Below, piece after piece: positions 1 through 7,967 of a DNA stretch of 64,000 nucleotides. The notes under the pieces are model-generated. The model saw only the letters and a list, made by a program, of their open reading frames with translations. It had not been told where the DNA came from and made no database searches. The stretch is from contig JAFGQI010000049.1 in NCBI GenBank assembly GCA_016935755.1, positions 18,213-82,212 of the forward strand, written 5' to 3'. Source of the stretch: Anaerolineales bacterium. GTDB lineage: Bacteria > Chloroflexota > Anaerolineae > Anaerolineales > UBA4823. Within the stretch, counting starts at the first letter, position 1; each line of letters begins with the position of its first letter. Made by a program: the position numbers and the translations under genes.

Positions 1-659
1 GCCTGCCGGTTGGGAGGCCGGCCCAGCAGGAGTATTTTTTGCCCCAGGATGGCAGCCTCCTCGATGGCATGGGTAACGATGATCAGGGTGAGGCTGCGCT
101 CCTTCCAAAGCTCCAGCAGCAGATTCTGCAGATTCTCGCGGGTGGGCGCGTCCAGGGAAGAAAAAGGCTCATCCATCAGTAGCAAGTCCGGCTGCAAGGC
201 CAGTGTGCGGGCAATGGCCGTGCGCTGGCGCTGACCGCCAGAGATTTGGGATGGATATTGCCCTGCCAGACTGTCCAGACCCAGCCGTTCCAGCCAGGGA
301 TTGACATCTGGCTCGAAAGAGATGCCCTGCGGGGCATGTTTACCATCTGGGCCGTAAAAAGTACGCACGCGCAGCCCCAATTCGGCGTTCTGGCGCACAG
401 TTGCCCAGGGCAGGAGACCGTAATCTTGCAAAATCAGCCCGGTGCGCGGGCGCGGGCGGCTGATCACCTGCCCATCGATCAGCAGCCTGCCAGCATTTGG
501 AAGGCGCAGCCCTGCCAGCAGATAGAGCAGGGTTGTTTTTCCACAGCCTGAAGGGCCTAACACTGCCCAGGCTTCGCCTCGCTGAACCTGCCAGTCGAAT
601 CTATCGAAAATGGCAGCGCCATGTGGATAGGAATAGGTCAGGGCTTCAAGCGAGAGCAT
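1..659 (-). CDS. ABC importer ATP-binding protein, nitrate/sulfonate/taurine type (partial)
   Basis: Cytoplasmic ATPase that would power a solute importer. The reading frame opens at an ATG at 659 and stays open off the left edge, so the C-terminus is missing. Walker A (GPSGCGKTT, about residues 35-43), the ABC signature (SGGQRQR), Walker B followed by the D-loop (LLMDEPFSSLD) and an H-loop (VTHAIEEA) are all present in order. The short single-domain form and its position 47 bp after a NMT1/SsuA-type binding protein fit the SsuB/TauB/NrtD family. The permease is not in the window and probably lies beyond the left edge. The substrate cannot be told from sequence. Confidence 0.93.
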   Translation of the reverse strand, partial: MLSLEALTYSYPHGAAIFDRFDWQVQRGEAWAVLGPSGCGKTTLLYLLAGLRLPNAGRLLIDGQVISRPRPRTGLILQDYGLLPWATVRQNAELGLRVRTFYGPDGKHAPQGISFEPDVNPWLERLGLDSLAGQYPSQISGGQRQRTAIARTLALQPDLLLMDEPFSSLDAPTRENLQNLLLELWKERSLTLIIVTHAIEEAAILGQKILLLGRPPNRQ

Positions 660-706
660 ATTTATTCTTGGAGGTGGTAGCTGGTCTCAATCGCAAAAAC
701 GCATCA

Positions 707-1684
707 TCAGGGCAGAAAGCTGGCGTTAACCGAGGCCTGATAATCCAGGACGACCTTGATCAACCCCTTATCTTGCGCCCAGGTGAGCGTATCCTCCCAT
801 TGAGCCTGGTTGGGCACACCCGCGGTGACAAACTGCGGCACCTGGAAGGAACCTATCAGCGGCTGCGGGACAATTTTTTGGTCGCTCAGCAGGGAGTTGT
901 ATTTAGCCGGGCTGGCGTTGATCATTTGGACAGCTTGTTCGATGGCAGCCAAAAATTTTCGAACGGCGTCTGGGTTCTGGTCAATCACTGCCTTGCGGAA
1001 GGTGATCACGCTGAAACTGTATTCGGGATGGCGGGTGTCATCCAGGATAACCCTGGCGCCTTGTTGGACAGCCAGGGAGGAGGCGGGTTCGGGGAGCATA
1101 GCGGCTTTTAGCTCTCCGCTGCCCAACAGAGCCAGCCGGTCGGGAATCTTTGGGACAGCGATCATCTTGATCTCATCCTCGCTGAATCCCTCTGCCTGCA
1201 GCAGACGGTCTGTCAGGTACTCAATGACTGTGCCCTGGGAGATGCCGATTTCCACCCCCTTTAACCCGTCCACTGCCTGGATATCGCTCTTGGCGGATGC
1301 CAGGATGCTGAACAGCGGTATTTCGGTGGTGGCTGCCCGAGCGAAGCGAACGGTTTGCACCTGGATTTGATCTTTGTTATACAGCATGGTCGAGAGCAGC
1401 TCGTTGATCATCCCATCTGCCTGCCCCGAGGCGATCAGCTGGTCGCGCTCGGCCCCAGATGGGACAGAAATAAGTTCTACTTTGATCCCCTGGCTGGTGA
1501 ACAGGCCTTCCTGCTGCGCCACATACATGGGCAGCGAGTCGAGGATGGGCAAAACGGCGATCCTTATCCCTACAGGCCCGGTTGGGGCTGTGGTGGAGGG
1601 GGCAGCAGCAGTTGTTGTACAGGCGCCCAGCGCCAGACAGGATATCGCCGCGAGAGTAATCAGGCGTAAGGCAGGGTAATTCAT
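707..1684 (-). CDS. ABC transporter substrate-binding lipoprotein (NMT1/SsuA-like)
   Basis: Extracytoplasmic solute-binding protein of 325 residues that delivers substrate to the importer whose ATPase follows. A lipoprotein signal peptide ends in the lipobox LGAC with Cys22 as the expected lipidation site, then a Thr/Ala/Pro linker. The fold signature of the NitT/TauT group is visible: MYVAQQEGLF near the N-terminus, a GQADGMI segment, and ALLGSGELKAAMLPEP. The start is an ATG with AGGAG nine bases upstream. Family members bind nitrate, alkanesulfonates, taurine or thiamine precursors (HMP), and the sequence does not settle which. Confidence 0.9.
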   Translation of the reverse strand: MNYPALRLITLAAISCLALGACTTTAAAPSTTAPTGPVGIRIAVLPILDSLPMYVAQQEGLFTSQGIKVELISVPSGAERDQLIASGQADGMINELLSTMLYNKDQIQVQTVRFARAATTEIPLFSILASAKSDIQAVDGLKGVEIGISQGTVIEYLTDRLLQAEGFSEDEIKMIAVPKIPDRLALLGSGELKAAMLPEPASSLAVQQGARVILDDTRHPEYSFSVITFRKAVIDQNPDAVRKFLAAIEQAVQMINASPAKYNSLLSDQKIVPQPLIGSFQVPQFVTAGVPNQAQWEDTLTWAQDKGLIKVVLDYQASVNASFLP

Positions 1685-1800
1685 GGTTATATGCTCCTAA
1701 AGCATTGGGGTGGCTGACCCGAGATTGCAAATCTGAAAGATTATAGCATGGCCTCTAGTGATCTCAATAAGTAATGTGTTAAAATAAAAATTGTTAATGC

Positions 1801-1829
1801 TTGACACATTCTTAAGCCTGTGCTACATT
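1801..1829 (+). promoter_or_regulatory. sigma-70-type promoter for the roadblock operon
   Basis: TTGACA (1801-1806), a 17-base spacer and TACATT (1824-1829) make a near-consensus housekeeping promoter. Transcription would start near 1836, leaving a leader of about 120 bases before the first gene at 1956. Confidence 0.7.
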
Positions 1830-1955
1830 AAAAGAGTTCTAAAATTGGCACTGTACAATGAATAGCAATTATTATTGAATTGCACAGGTGGTGGCAAGAC
1901 AATTGCAACAAAGAGACTAGCGGATGCAGTGTAATTTCCTCAGGAGTGATGTTCT

Positions 1956-2327
1956 TTGACTAAATCCCGCTCCCAACTCATGGTAGAACGTTTACGCGAC
2001 CTGCAAGCGTCCTCGCCAGATATCGAAGCGTCAGCAGTTGTCAGTGTGGATGGCTTAAGCATTGCCTCCGCGCTGCCACAAGGGGTAGAAGAAGACCGGG
2101 TTTCGGCGATGTCGGCTGCTATGCTCTCCCTGGGGGAGAGGATTGCGGCAGAATTGGGCCGTGGCTCGCTTGAACAGGTCTATATCAAAGGCGAAAAAGG
2201 ATACGTGATTCTGATGTCTATCGGGGAAGAAGCTGTGCTCACAGCCCTGGCCCGGGAGCAAGCCAAGCTTGGCTTGATATTTCTGGATATGCGTCGCGCA
2301 GCTGAAGCTCTCGAAAAACTGATCTAA
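1956..2327 (+). CDS. roadblock/LC7 domain protein
   Basis: Small cytoplasmic protein of 123 residues made of a single roadblock/LC7 (MglB-like) domain. The VVSVDGLSIASALP segment and the later GEKGYVILMSIGEEAVLTAL strands match the family pattern. Members dimerise and often act as GTPase-activating or scaffold proteins for Ras-like GTPases. The start is a TTG preceded by CAGGAG with good spacing. It heads a tight operon with a V4R protein, a response regulator and a glycosyltransferase. A small GTPase at 52311-52853 is a possible partner, but that link is only an inference. Confidence 0.88.
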   Translation: MTKSRSQLMVERLRDLQASSPDIEASAVVSVDGLSIASALPQGVEEDRVSAMSAAMLSLGERIAAELGRGSLEQVYIKGEKGYVILMSIGEEAVLTALAREQAKLGLIFLDMRRAAEALEKLI

Positions 2328-2340
2328 CTGGTGAAAAGCG

Positions 2341-2976
2341 ATGGACCCAATACCAAAAAGCCCGTACAATTATGCCAACAAGATCGTTCTCATCACCATG
2401 AAGGCGCTGGAAGAGGTGATGGGTAAGAATGGTCTGAATGCAATCCTCAACCTGGCGCATCTGCCGCATCTCATTGATAATTATCCGCCTGATAACCTGG
2501 AACGAGAATTTAATTTTGCCGACTTCTCTGCCCTCAACCTGGCCCTGGAAGAGATGTATGGCCCGCGAGGTGGGCGCGGTCTGGCCCTGCGAGCCGGCAG
2601 AGCCGCCTTTGCCGACGCCTTGAGAAATTTTGGCGCCCTGGCTGGCGCTGGCGATCTGGCTTTCAAGGTGCTGCCGCTGCAAGCCAAGATGCGGATTGGC
2701 CTGCCGGCCATGGCCCGCATCTTTACCCAGATCAGCGACCAGTTGAGCACGGTTCAGGAATTTGAAAACGAGTTTATCTATACCATCCACCGCTGTCCGG
2801 TGTGCTGGGGACGTTCGGGCTCTGACAAACCAGTTTGTTTCATCGCCACAGGCCTGATCCAGGAAGGTCTGAAATGGGTATCCGGCGGCAATGAATTCCG
2901 TGTCAACGAGTCCAAATGTTGTGCGATGGGTGATGAGGTGTGTGAGTTTGTGGTTCAGAAGACCCCGATCAGTTAG
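2341..2976 (+). CDS. V4R (4-vinyl reductase-like) domain protein
   Basis: Cytoplasmic protein of 211 residues. The C-terminal part carries the V4R signature: CPVC at 152-155, a further Cys at 166, then KCCAMGDEVCEF at 192-203, where the conserved Cys and Gly-Asp residues sit. V4R domains bind small hydrophobic ligands or metals and often act as sensory modules beside signalling proteins. The N-terminal 140 residues are helical and not assigned. It lies 13 bp after the roadblock gene and 9 bp before a response regulator, so a sensory role in the same pathway is likely. The ligand is unknown. Confidence 0.8.
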   Translation: MDPIPKSPYNYANKIVLITMKALEEVMGKNGLNAILNLAHLPHLIDNYPPDNLEREFNFADFSALNLALEEMYGPRGGRGLALRAGRAAFADALRNFGALAGAGDLAFKVLPLQAKMRIGLPAMARIFTQISDQLSTVQEFENEFIYTIHRCPVCWGRSGSDKPVCFIATGLIQEGLKWVSGGNEFRVNESKCCAMGDEVCEFVVQKTPIS

Positions 2977-2985
2977 TAGCGCGGA

Positions 2986-3840
2986 ATGCCAGACGAAAAA
3001 ACAGCTTTATTGATTGTCGAAGATGATGTCGACGTGGCGGAGATGTTGACCGCCTATTTCCGCGCTCAGGGCTATGAAGCCGCGGCGGTCGATTGCGGCG
3101 AGGGCGCTGTCCAACACTGCCGCGCCAATCATCCCGACCTGGTTATTCTGGATATCCGCCTGCCAGATATTGATGGATTTGAAGTGGCGCGCCGCCTGCG
3201 CACACACCAGCGCACCCAGGATATCCCCATTATCTTTCTAACGGAAAAGCGTGATCGTTCGGATCGTTTACAGGGCCTGGAGGTTGGCGCGGATGACTAT
3301 ATCACCAAGCCATTCGATATCCAGGAACTCCGGCTGCGTGTGCGGAATGCCTTGAGGCGAAATGTCCAGGGTTCTTTGACCAATCCGGTAACTGGTTTGC
3401 CCGAAGGCGCCCTGGTGGATGACCGGCTCAGCGAGTGCCTGGAGAGCAATGATTGGGCGATGCTGCTGATCTCGATTGAAAACCTGGTCGAATTCCGCGA
3501 GCTGTATGGTTTTGTAGCCTCTGATGATGTGCAGCGCGCGGTCAGCCTGATGATCCACAATGCCATCCGCGGAGTGGGCGGCGCCAGAGATTTCGTGGGT
3601 CAAATTGGAGAGACCGATTTTGTCCTGGTCACCACTCCGGCTAATTTGCATCCTCTATTGGAGCGCATTCGCGGCCGTCTGGAGCAATCGCTCGATTATT
3701 TTTATCCACTGAAAGACCGCGCCAGGCCAGGAACGCAGGTCGGTCGCCTGAGTGTGTTCATCGGCCAGTTGACCCCTGAGGACGGCCCATTCAAGAGCCT
3801 GAGTAATCTGAAGGCTAAATTATTACCGCGGCGCGTCTGA
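2986..3840 (+). CDS. response regulator with degenerate GGDEF-like domain
   Basis: Protein of 284 residues. Residues 5-120 form a receiver domain with the acidic pair D13/D14, the phosphoacceptor Asp56 in LVILDIRLPD, Thr86 and Lys108. Residues 133-270 look like a diguanylate cyclase fold (NPVTGLPEG start, ELYGFVASDDV) but the active-site loop reads IGETDF at 207-212 instead of GGDEF, so cyclase activity is unlikely. A paralogue with the same layout lies at 49104-49991 and keeps GGDNF. It probably works by protein contact or nucleotide binding in the roadblock/V4R pathway. Confidence 0.87.
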   Translation: MPDEKTALLIVEDDVDVAEMLTAYFRAQGYEAAAVDCGEGAVQHCRANHPDLVILDIRLPDIDGFEVARRLRTHQRTQDIPIIFLTEKRDRSDRLQGLEVGADDYITKPFDIQELRLRVRNALRRNVQGSLTNPVTGLPEGALVDDRLSECLESNDWAMLLISIENLVEFRELYGFVASDDVQRAVSLMIHNAIRGVGGARDFVGQIGETDFVLVTTPANLHPLLERIRGRLEQSLDYFYPLKDRARPGTQVGRLSVFIGQLTPEDGPFKSLSNLKAKLLPRRV

Positions 3841-3846
3841 TTTTCC

Positions 3847-4581
3847 GTGCAGCTCACAGTTGTTATTCCCACCTATAATGAAGCGGAAAACCTGCCCCGG
3901 CTGGCTTCCGCTTTATTTGCTCTACCACTTGAGGATTTACGCCTATTGGTGGTGGATGATAACAGCCCGGATGGCACTGGTGAGCTGGTGGAAGAACTGG
4001 CGGCTGGTTCACCCGGGCGCGTGGATGTGCTGCACCGTACTGGCAAGTTGGGATTAGGCACAGCCTACATTTCAGGATTTGGCCGCGCCCTGCAGTTGGG
4101 CGCTCAGGCCATCGCCCAGATGGACGCCGATTTCTCCCATCCGCCAGAGAAGCTGCTGGAATTATTGGCTGCTTTGGACACCTGCGATGTAGCCCTGGGT
4201 TCGCGCTATATCCCTGGAGGCAGCGTTGACCTGCACTGGCCCCTGTGGCGTAAAGGTCTGTCCTATTTTGGCAGCCTGTATGCTCGCATCATTTTGGGGT
4301 TGCCAATCCATGATGCTACCGGGGGATTCAAAATCTGGCGGCGTGAAACCCTGCTGGGCATGCCCCTGGAGCGCATTCGCTCGAACGGGTATGCTTTCCA
4401 GGTGGAAATGTCATATGTCGCTCACCGCCTGGGCTACACCTTTCGCGAGATTCCGTTTTACTTTGCTGATCGCCGCGTGGGCACTTCTAAGATGTCCTTT
4501 CACATTCAACGTGAGGCTGCCATCCGCGTCTGGCAGATGCTGTACGAATATCGCCATCTGAAGCGCAAATCCCCCGCCTGA
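3847..4581 (+). CDS. polyprenol monophosphomannose synthase-like glycosyltransferase (GT2)
   Basis: Membrane-associated GT2 enzyme of 244 residues that moves a sugar from a nucleotide donor to polyprenyl phosphate. Typical Dpm1 motifs are in order: VVIPTYNEAENLP at the N-terminus, the acidic VVDDNSPDGT, QMDADFSHPPE with the metal-binding DAD, GSRYIPGG, and ATGGFKIWRRE. No C-terminal membrane domain is present, as in the short single-domain class. The start is a GTG six bases after the preceding stop, so it is read with the signalling operon, an unusual partner set for an envelope enzyme. Mannose as donor is likely but not proven. Confidence 0.9.
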   Translation: MQLTVVIPTYNEAENLPRLASALFALPLEDLRLLVVDDNSPDGTGELVEELAAGSPGRVDVLHRTGKLGLGTAYISGFGRALQLGAQAIAQMDADFSHPPEKLLELLAALDTCDVALGSRYIPGGSVDLHWPLWRKGLSYFGSLYARIILGLPIHDATGGFKIWRRETLLGMPLERIRSNGYAFQVEMSYVAHRLGYTFREIPFYFADRRVGTSKMSFHIQREAAIRVWQMLYEYRHLKRKSPA

Positions 4582-4604
4582 GCCTGTCGATTATATAGGG
4601 AATC

Positions 4605-5468
4605 TTATTGCTGATCTGGGGGTGAGACTTCGACCTGCTCCACCAGGCGGCGCCACTCCTCCAGGCTGAGGGTTTCCGCCCGGCGTTGGGGGTCGATGCT
4701 GCAGGCCTGCAGAGCGGACAGGGTGTAGTCAGAAGGCCAGCGCATCCCGCCCATCAGAGCGTTGCGCAGGGTCTTGCGCTTTTGTGAAAACCCGGCCTTT
4801 GCCAGGCGGAAAAAAGAGCCTAGAAGTGAAAAGGGTACTACAGGTGTGGGGTATAGATCGATGCGCACAATGGAAGAATCAACCTGCGGGGATGGGTAAA
4901 ATGCACCTGCTGGAATGCGCCCCATGATGCGCGGATTGCCATACACCTGCACGCTGATAGAAAGCAAGCTCATCTCTCCCGGCGAGGCGCATATCCGCTC
5001 GGCGACTTCGCGCTGCACGGTCAGCGCCAGGCGCTGTGGTGTGCGGCTGGCTTCCAGCAGATGGCGCATCAGAGCTGAGGTGATGTAATAGGGGATATTG
5101 GCTGCTACCAGATAGCCTGGCTCGTCCATCAACTCGGCTGGATCGAAGGCCAGGATATCGCCCTGGATGACCTTTACATTATCATAAGTGGAGAGCACTT
5201 CCTGCAGTGGGGCGATCAGGTTGGCGTCCAGTTCAACTGCCACCACCTGGCGGGCCTTACCGGCCAGCAGGCGAGTCAGGCTGCCCAGACCTGGGCCGAT
5301 CTCCAATACACAGTGCTGCGGCTCAATCTCGGCCGCCTGGATGACCTGCTCCAGGGCGGCTGGATCGATGAGAAAATTCTGCCCCAGGCTCTTATCGGGT
5401 CGCAGACCGTAGCGCCGCAGCAGTTCGGGGACATCCAGGTGAGATGCGTTCCGCTCAGGCAGGTTCAC
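4605..5468 (-). CDS. rsmA: 16S rRNA dimethyladenosine transferase RsmA/KsgA
   Basis: Dimethylates two adjacent adenines in helix 45 of 16S rRNA using S-adenosylmethionine, a late step in small-subunit assembly. The family opening SLGQNFLID, the SAM-binding VLEIGPGLGSLTRLL and the catalytic NIPYYITSAL motif are present. I chose the GTG at 5468 because it overlaps the upstream stop as GTGA and has AAGGAG eleven bases before it. An in-frame ATG at 5501 would add 11 residues inside the upstream gene. The product is 287 residues, normal for the family. It is coupled to the LCP gene. Confidence 0.95.
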   Translation of the reverse strand: MNLPERNASHLDVPELLRRYGLRPDKSLGQNFLIDPAALEQVIQAAEIEPQHCVLEIGPGLGSLTRLLAGKARQVVAVELDANLIAPLQEVLSTYDNVKVIQGDILAFDPAELMDEPGYLVAANIPYYITSALMRHLLEASRTPQRLALTVQREVAERICASPGEMSLLSISVQVYGNPRIMGRIPAGAFYPSPQVDSSIVRIDLYPTPVVPFSLLGSFFRLAKAGFSQKRKTLRNALMGGMRWPSDYTLSALQACSIDPQRRAETLSLEEWRRLVEQVEVSPPDQQ

Positions 5469-6649
5469 TCGCAGGTTGGCTCCTTGGGTTCGTTCGGCCA
5501 TTCGCCAGCCATAAATTTTTGCACATAATCGCGGATCACATCATAATCTGCTTCCAGGATGAAGGTTTCCTTGCCCATCTGTGGGCTGACGACCCTGCCC
5601 TGAGTAAAAATTTCCTGCGGCAGGCTGGCGAAGAGGATATTCTCCCGCGACAGGCTGGGCAGCAGACAGGCAAGCTGGCTCATCTGTTCCAGGCTCAAGT
5701 CGGTGATGACCGAATCCTGGAAGGCGGCGATAATCTGCGGAATTTTTGGAAGCACTGCCGGGGTGAGCAGTTTGTTGCGCAGCGCGCAAATGACCATATT
5801 CTGGAAATCGCCGCGGGTGAAGTCGTTGTAGCGTTTACGAATGCGCGAGAAACGCAGCGCCTCCTCACCGGTGAAGTGATTGTTGCCGGAGTAGAAATAA
5901 CCCATATCCTCGGTGCCTTTATCGATCGGTGTGCCATCCACATCGCTTTCCAGATACAGGTCGATACCCCCCACGGCATCGACGATGCGCTCAAAAGTGA
6001 TCATATTCAGGGCGCCGTAATGGTCGACCCGCAGGCCGAAGTTCAGATCCAGGGTGCGCGCCATCAAGCCCGGTCCGCCCCCGGGACCGTCGTAATAATT
6101 CATCCCAGGGCTGCCATAAAAATAAGACTGGTTGAGCTTGCCGTGGGTGATCCCGTAGTGATCGCTGATCCCGGGAATTTCGACCCACAGATCGCGCGGC
6201 ATGGTCAGCACGGTTATCTTCGGGGTGACGAAGTCCACCCTGGCGACGCGAATCGCGTCGCCCAGGCCGTAGGTATAGTTGTTGTCCTCGGTATCCACGC
6301 CCACCGCCAGGATAGTCATCAGAGCCGGGCCGCCGCACAGCGGCTGCGGGGTGGCGGTCGGCTCAGGTGTGGCGGTTGGCGCCTCGGTTGGGGTGAGCGA
6401 TAGGCCGGGTTCCGGAAGTACGGCGGTGCTCTGCTGGCTGATCGCCGGCGAAGTTGAGGTGGGCGGTTGGGTCGTGGGGGTATGGGTGGGCAGTTCGAGC
6501 GCTGGCCCCAGCGGGGCGCTCCAGCGCTGTTTGAGGGTTGGGTATGCAATCGCCCCCGCCACAAGCAGCACGATCAGCACTCCCGCCAGGATGACCCAGC
6601 CTCGCCTGGAGCGGGCTGGCTGCCCTGGATTTTCCGTTGAATTTTCCAT
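5465..6649 (-). CDS. LytR-CpsA-Psr (LCP) family envelope ligase
   Basis: Membrane-anchored protein that, in this family, transfers lipid-linked glycopolymers onto the cell wall or S-layer. A basic N-terminus is followed by one membrane segment (about residues 22-42), a Thr/Pro-rich linker, and the LCP domain from about residue 115. The domain shows TILAVGVDT, VLTMPRDLWVEIPG, a VDAVGGIDL segment and a RFSRIRKRYNDFTRGDFQ block carrying the conserved arginines. I prefer the ATG at 6649 (TGAGG nine bases upstream) to the ATG at 6664. It neighbours a sugar transferase and a flippase, consistent with surface polysaccharide attachment. Confidence 0.9.
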   Translation of the reverse strand: MENSTENPGQPARSRRGWVILAGVLIVLLVAGAIAYPTLKQRWSAPLGPALELPTHTPTTQPPTSTSPAISQQSTAVLPEPGLSLTPTEAPTATPEPTATPQPLCGGPALMTILAVGVDTEDNNYTYGLGDAIRVARVDFVTPKITVLTMPRDLWVEIPGISDHYGITHGKLNQSYFYGSPGMNYYDGPGGGPGLMARTLDLNFGLRVDHYGALNMITFERIVDAVGGIDLYLESDVDGTPIDKGTEDMGYFYSGNNHFTGEEALRFSRIRKRYNDFTRGDFQNMVICALRNKLLTPAVLPKIPQIIAAFQDSVITDLSLEQMSQLACLLPSLSRENILFASLPQEIFTQGRVVSPQMGKETFILEADYDVIRDYVQKFMAGEWPNEPKEPTCE

Positions 6650-6794
6650 CAATGTATGCCTCATCAGCCTGTTCTATCGATCTATCCGGTGCAGAGATAC
6701 CCGGCAAAAAAGGATTATATCTCAGCCTGAGCCGCTTTGCAAAACCTTATCTGGCCTGCGGCCTGGCTAAGGTATAATTTGAGGGTTCGCCGCC

Positions 6795-7946
6795 ATGGAT
6801 AGAAATGAAGCAGGTTATGTCGAGAAGGGCGCCTTGAGCGCATGGATTCAGCGCCTGGTCAGGCTGTTGGGTTGGCTGTTAGCTTCTGCCGCCCTGGCTT
6901 TTTTGGCCTGGCTTGACCTGCAGGGTGCCGCGCCTGCACCCTGGAGCCCTGGCCGGCTGTTATTCCAGGCCAGCCTGCAAATCCTGCTGGTGATCACCCT
7001 GGAGCGATGTCTGGTGCAAACTGCCCTGGAGCGAAACTGGCGTTACCGCCTGGCTTTTCTGATCAGTGCCAGTCTCCCGCTGCTGTATCGGTTTGTCCAG
7101 GGGCTGCCCTGGGCGGATTTCACCAGCCTTCTGTGGTGGTCATGGCAAGCGCTCCAGATTCTGTTTTCCGTTTTATTCGCCTTCATCGGCGGCGTGCTGT
7201 CCACTGCGCTGGATGACGGGTTGTGGGAAAACAACTCCCCTCCAGCGGAGAGCACCCGCATTGATGTCTACCAGCGGCACCAGGAAGTAATTGGCAGCCC
7301 AGATCATCCGCCCCCATTCCTCAAGCGCCTTTTTGATTTGGCTCTGGCGTTATCTGGTCTGATCCTGTCTGCGCCAGTCTGGCTGTTGAGCTGTCTGGTG
7401 ATCTGGCTGGAGGACCCCGGCCCACTGCTGTTTGTCAAAAATTCTGTCGGCCTGGGCGGGATCACCTTCTTCCAATTCAAGCTGCGCACCATGGTGCGCG
7501 GCGCGGAGGAGAGCACTGGCCCGGTGCTTTCGCAGGAAAATGACCAGCGGGTGCTGATGTTTGGCCGCCTGCTGCGCAAAACCGCCCTGGACGAGCTGCC
7601 TCAGCTGATCAACATCCTGCGCGGCGAAATGAGCTTCGTCGGTCCGCGCCCTCAGCGCACGGTGCTGGTGCAGGGCTATCTGCAGCAGATGCCTGAGTAT
7701 GCTCAGCGTCACCGCGTGCTGCCCGGCCTTTCGGGATTGGCTCAAGTAGCTGGAGATTACTATCTCACCCCGCGCCAGAAGCTGCGTTTTGACCGCCTGT
7801 ATATCCGCCATGCCAGCCTGGGGTTCGACCTCAAGCTGCTCTGGCTGGCTTTCCTGATCACCTTCTGGTATCGCTGGCAGAAAGGTTGGGATGGACGCCT
7901 GCCGCGCCATCTGCTCCGGCTGGGCAGCCCGGTCTCACACCATTAG
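6795..7946 (+). CDS. polyprenyl-phosphate sugar transferase (WcaJ/RfbP family)
   Basis: Integral membrane initiating glycosyltransferase of 383 residues that loads the first sugar phosphate onto undecaprenyl phosphate. The N-terminal half has about four hydrophobic segments. The catalytic bacterial sugar transferase domain begins near residue 173 with FLKRLFDLALAL and includes FQFKLRTM, the LPQLINILRGEMSFVGPRP core and the GLSGLAQV motif. A TATAAT at 6773-6778 lies 16 bases before the ATG, so the leader is very short. It faces the LCP gene divergently and the flippase convergently, which points to an exopolysaccharide pathway. Confidence 0.92.
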   Translation: MDRNEAGYVEKGALSAWIQRLVRLLGWLLASAALAFLAWLDLQGAAPAPWSPGRLLFQASLQILLVITLERCLVQTALERNWRYRLAFLISASLPLLYRFVQGLPWADFTSLLWWSWQALQILFSVLFAFIGGVLSTALDDGLWENNSPPAESTRIDVYQRHQEVIGSPDHPPPFLKRLFDLALALSGLILSAPVWLLSCLVIWLEDPGPLLFVKNSVGLGGITFFQFKLRTMVRGAEESTGPVLSQENDQRVLMFGRLLRKTALDELPQLINILRGEMSFVGPRPQRTVLVQGYLQQMPEYAQRHRVLPGLSGLAQVAGDYYLTPRQKLRFDRLYIRHASLGFDLKLLWLAFLITFWYRWQKGWDGRLPRHLLRLGSPVSHH

Positions 7947-7967
7947 AAACCTGCCTCCTCAGGAGGC

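Noticed and set aside
5444..6403. 319-codon plus frame opposite the LCP gene
   Set aside because: Antisense shadow of a clearly recognised LCP protein.
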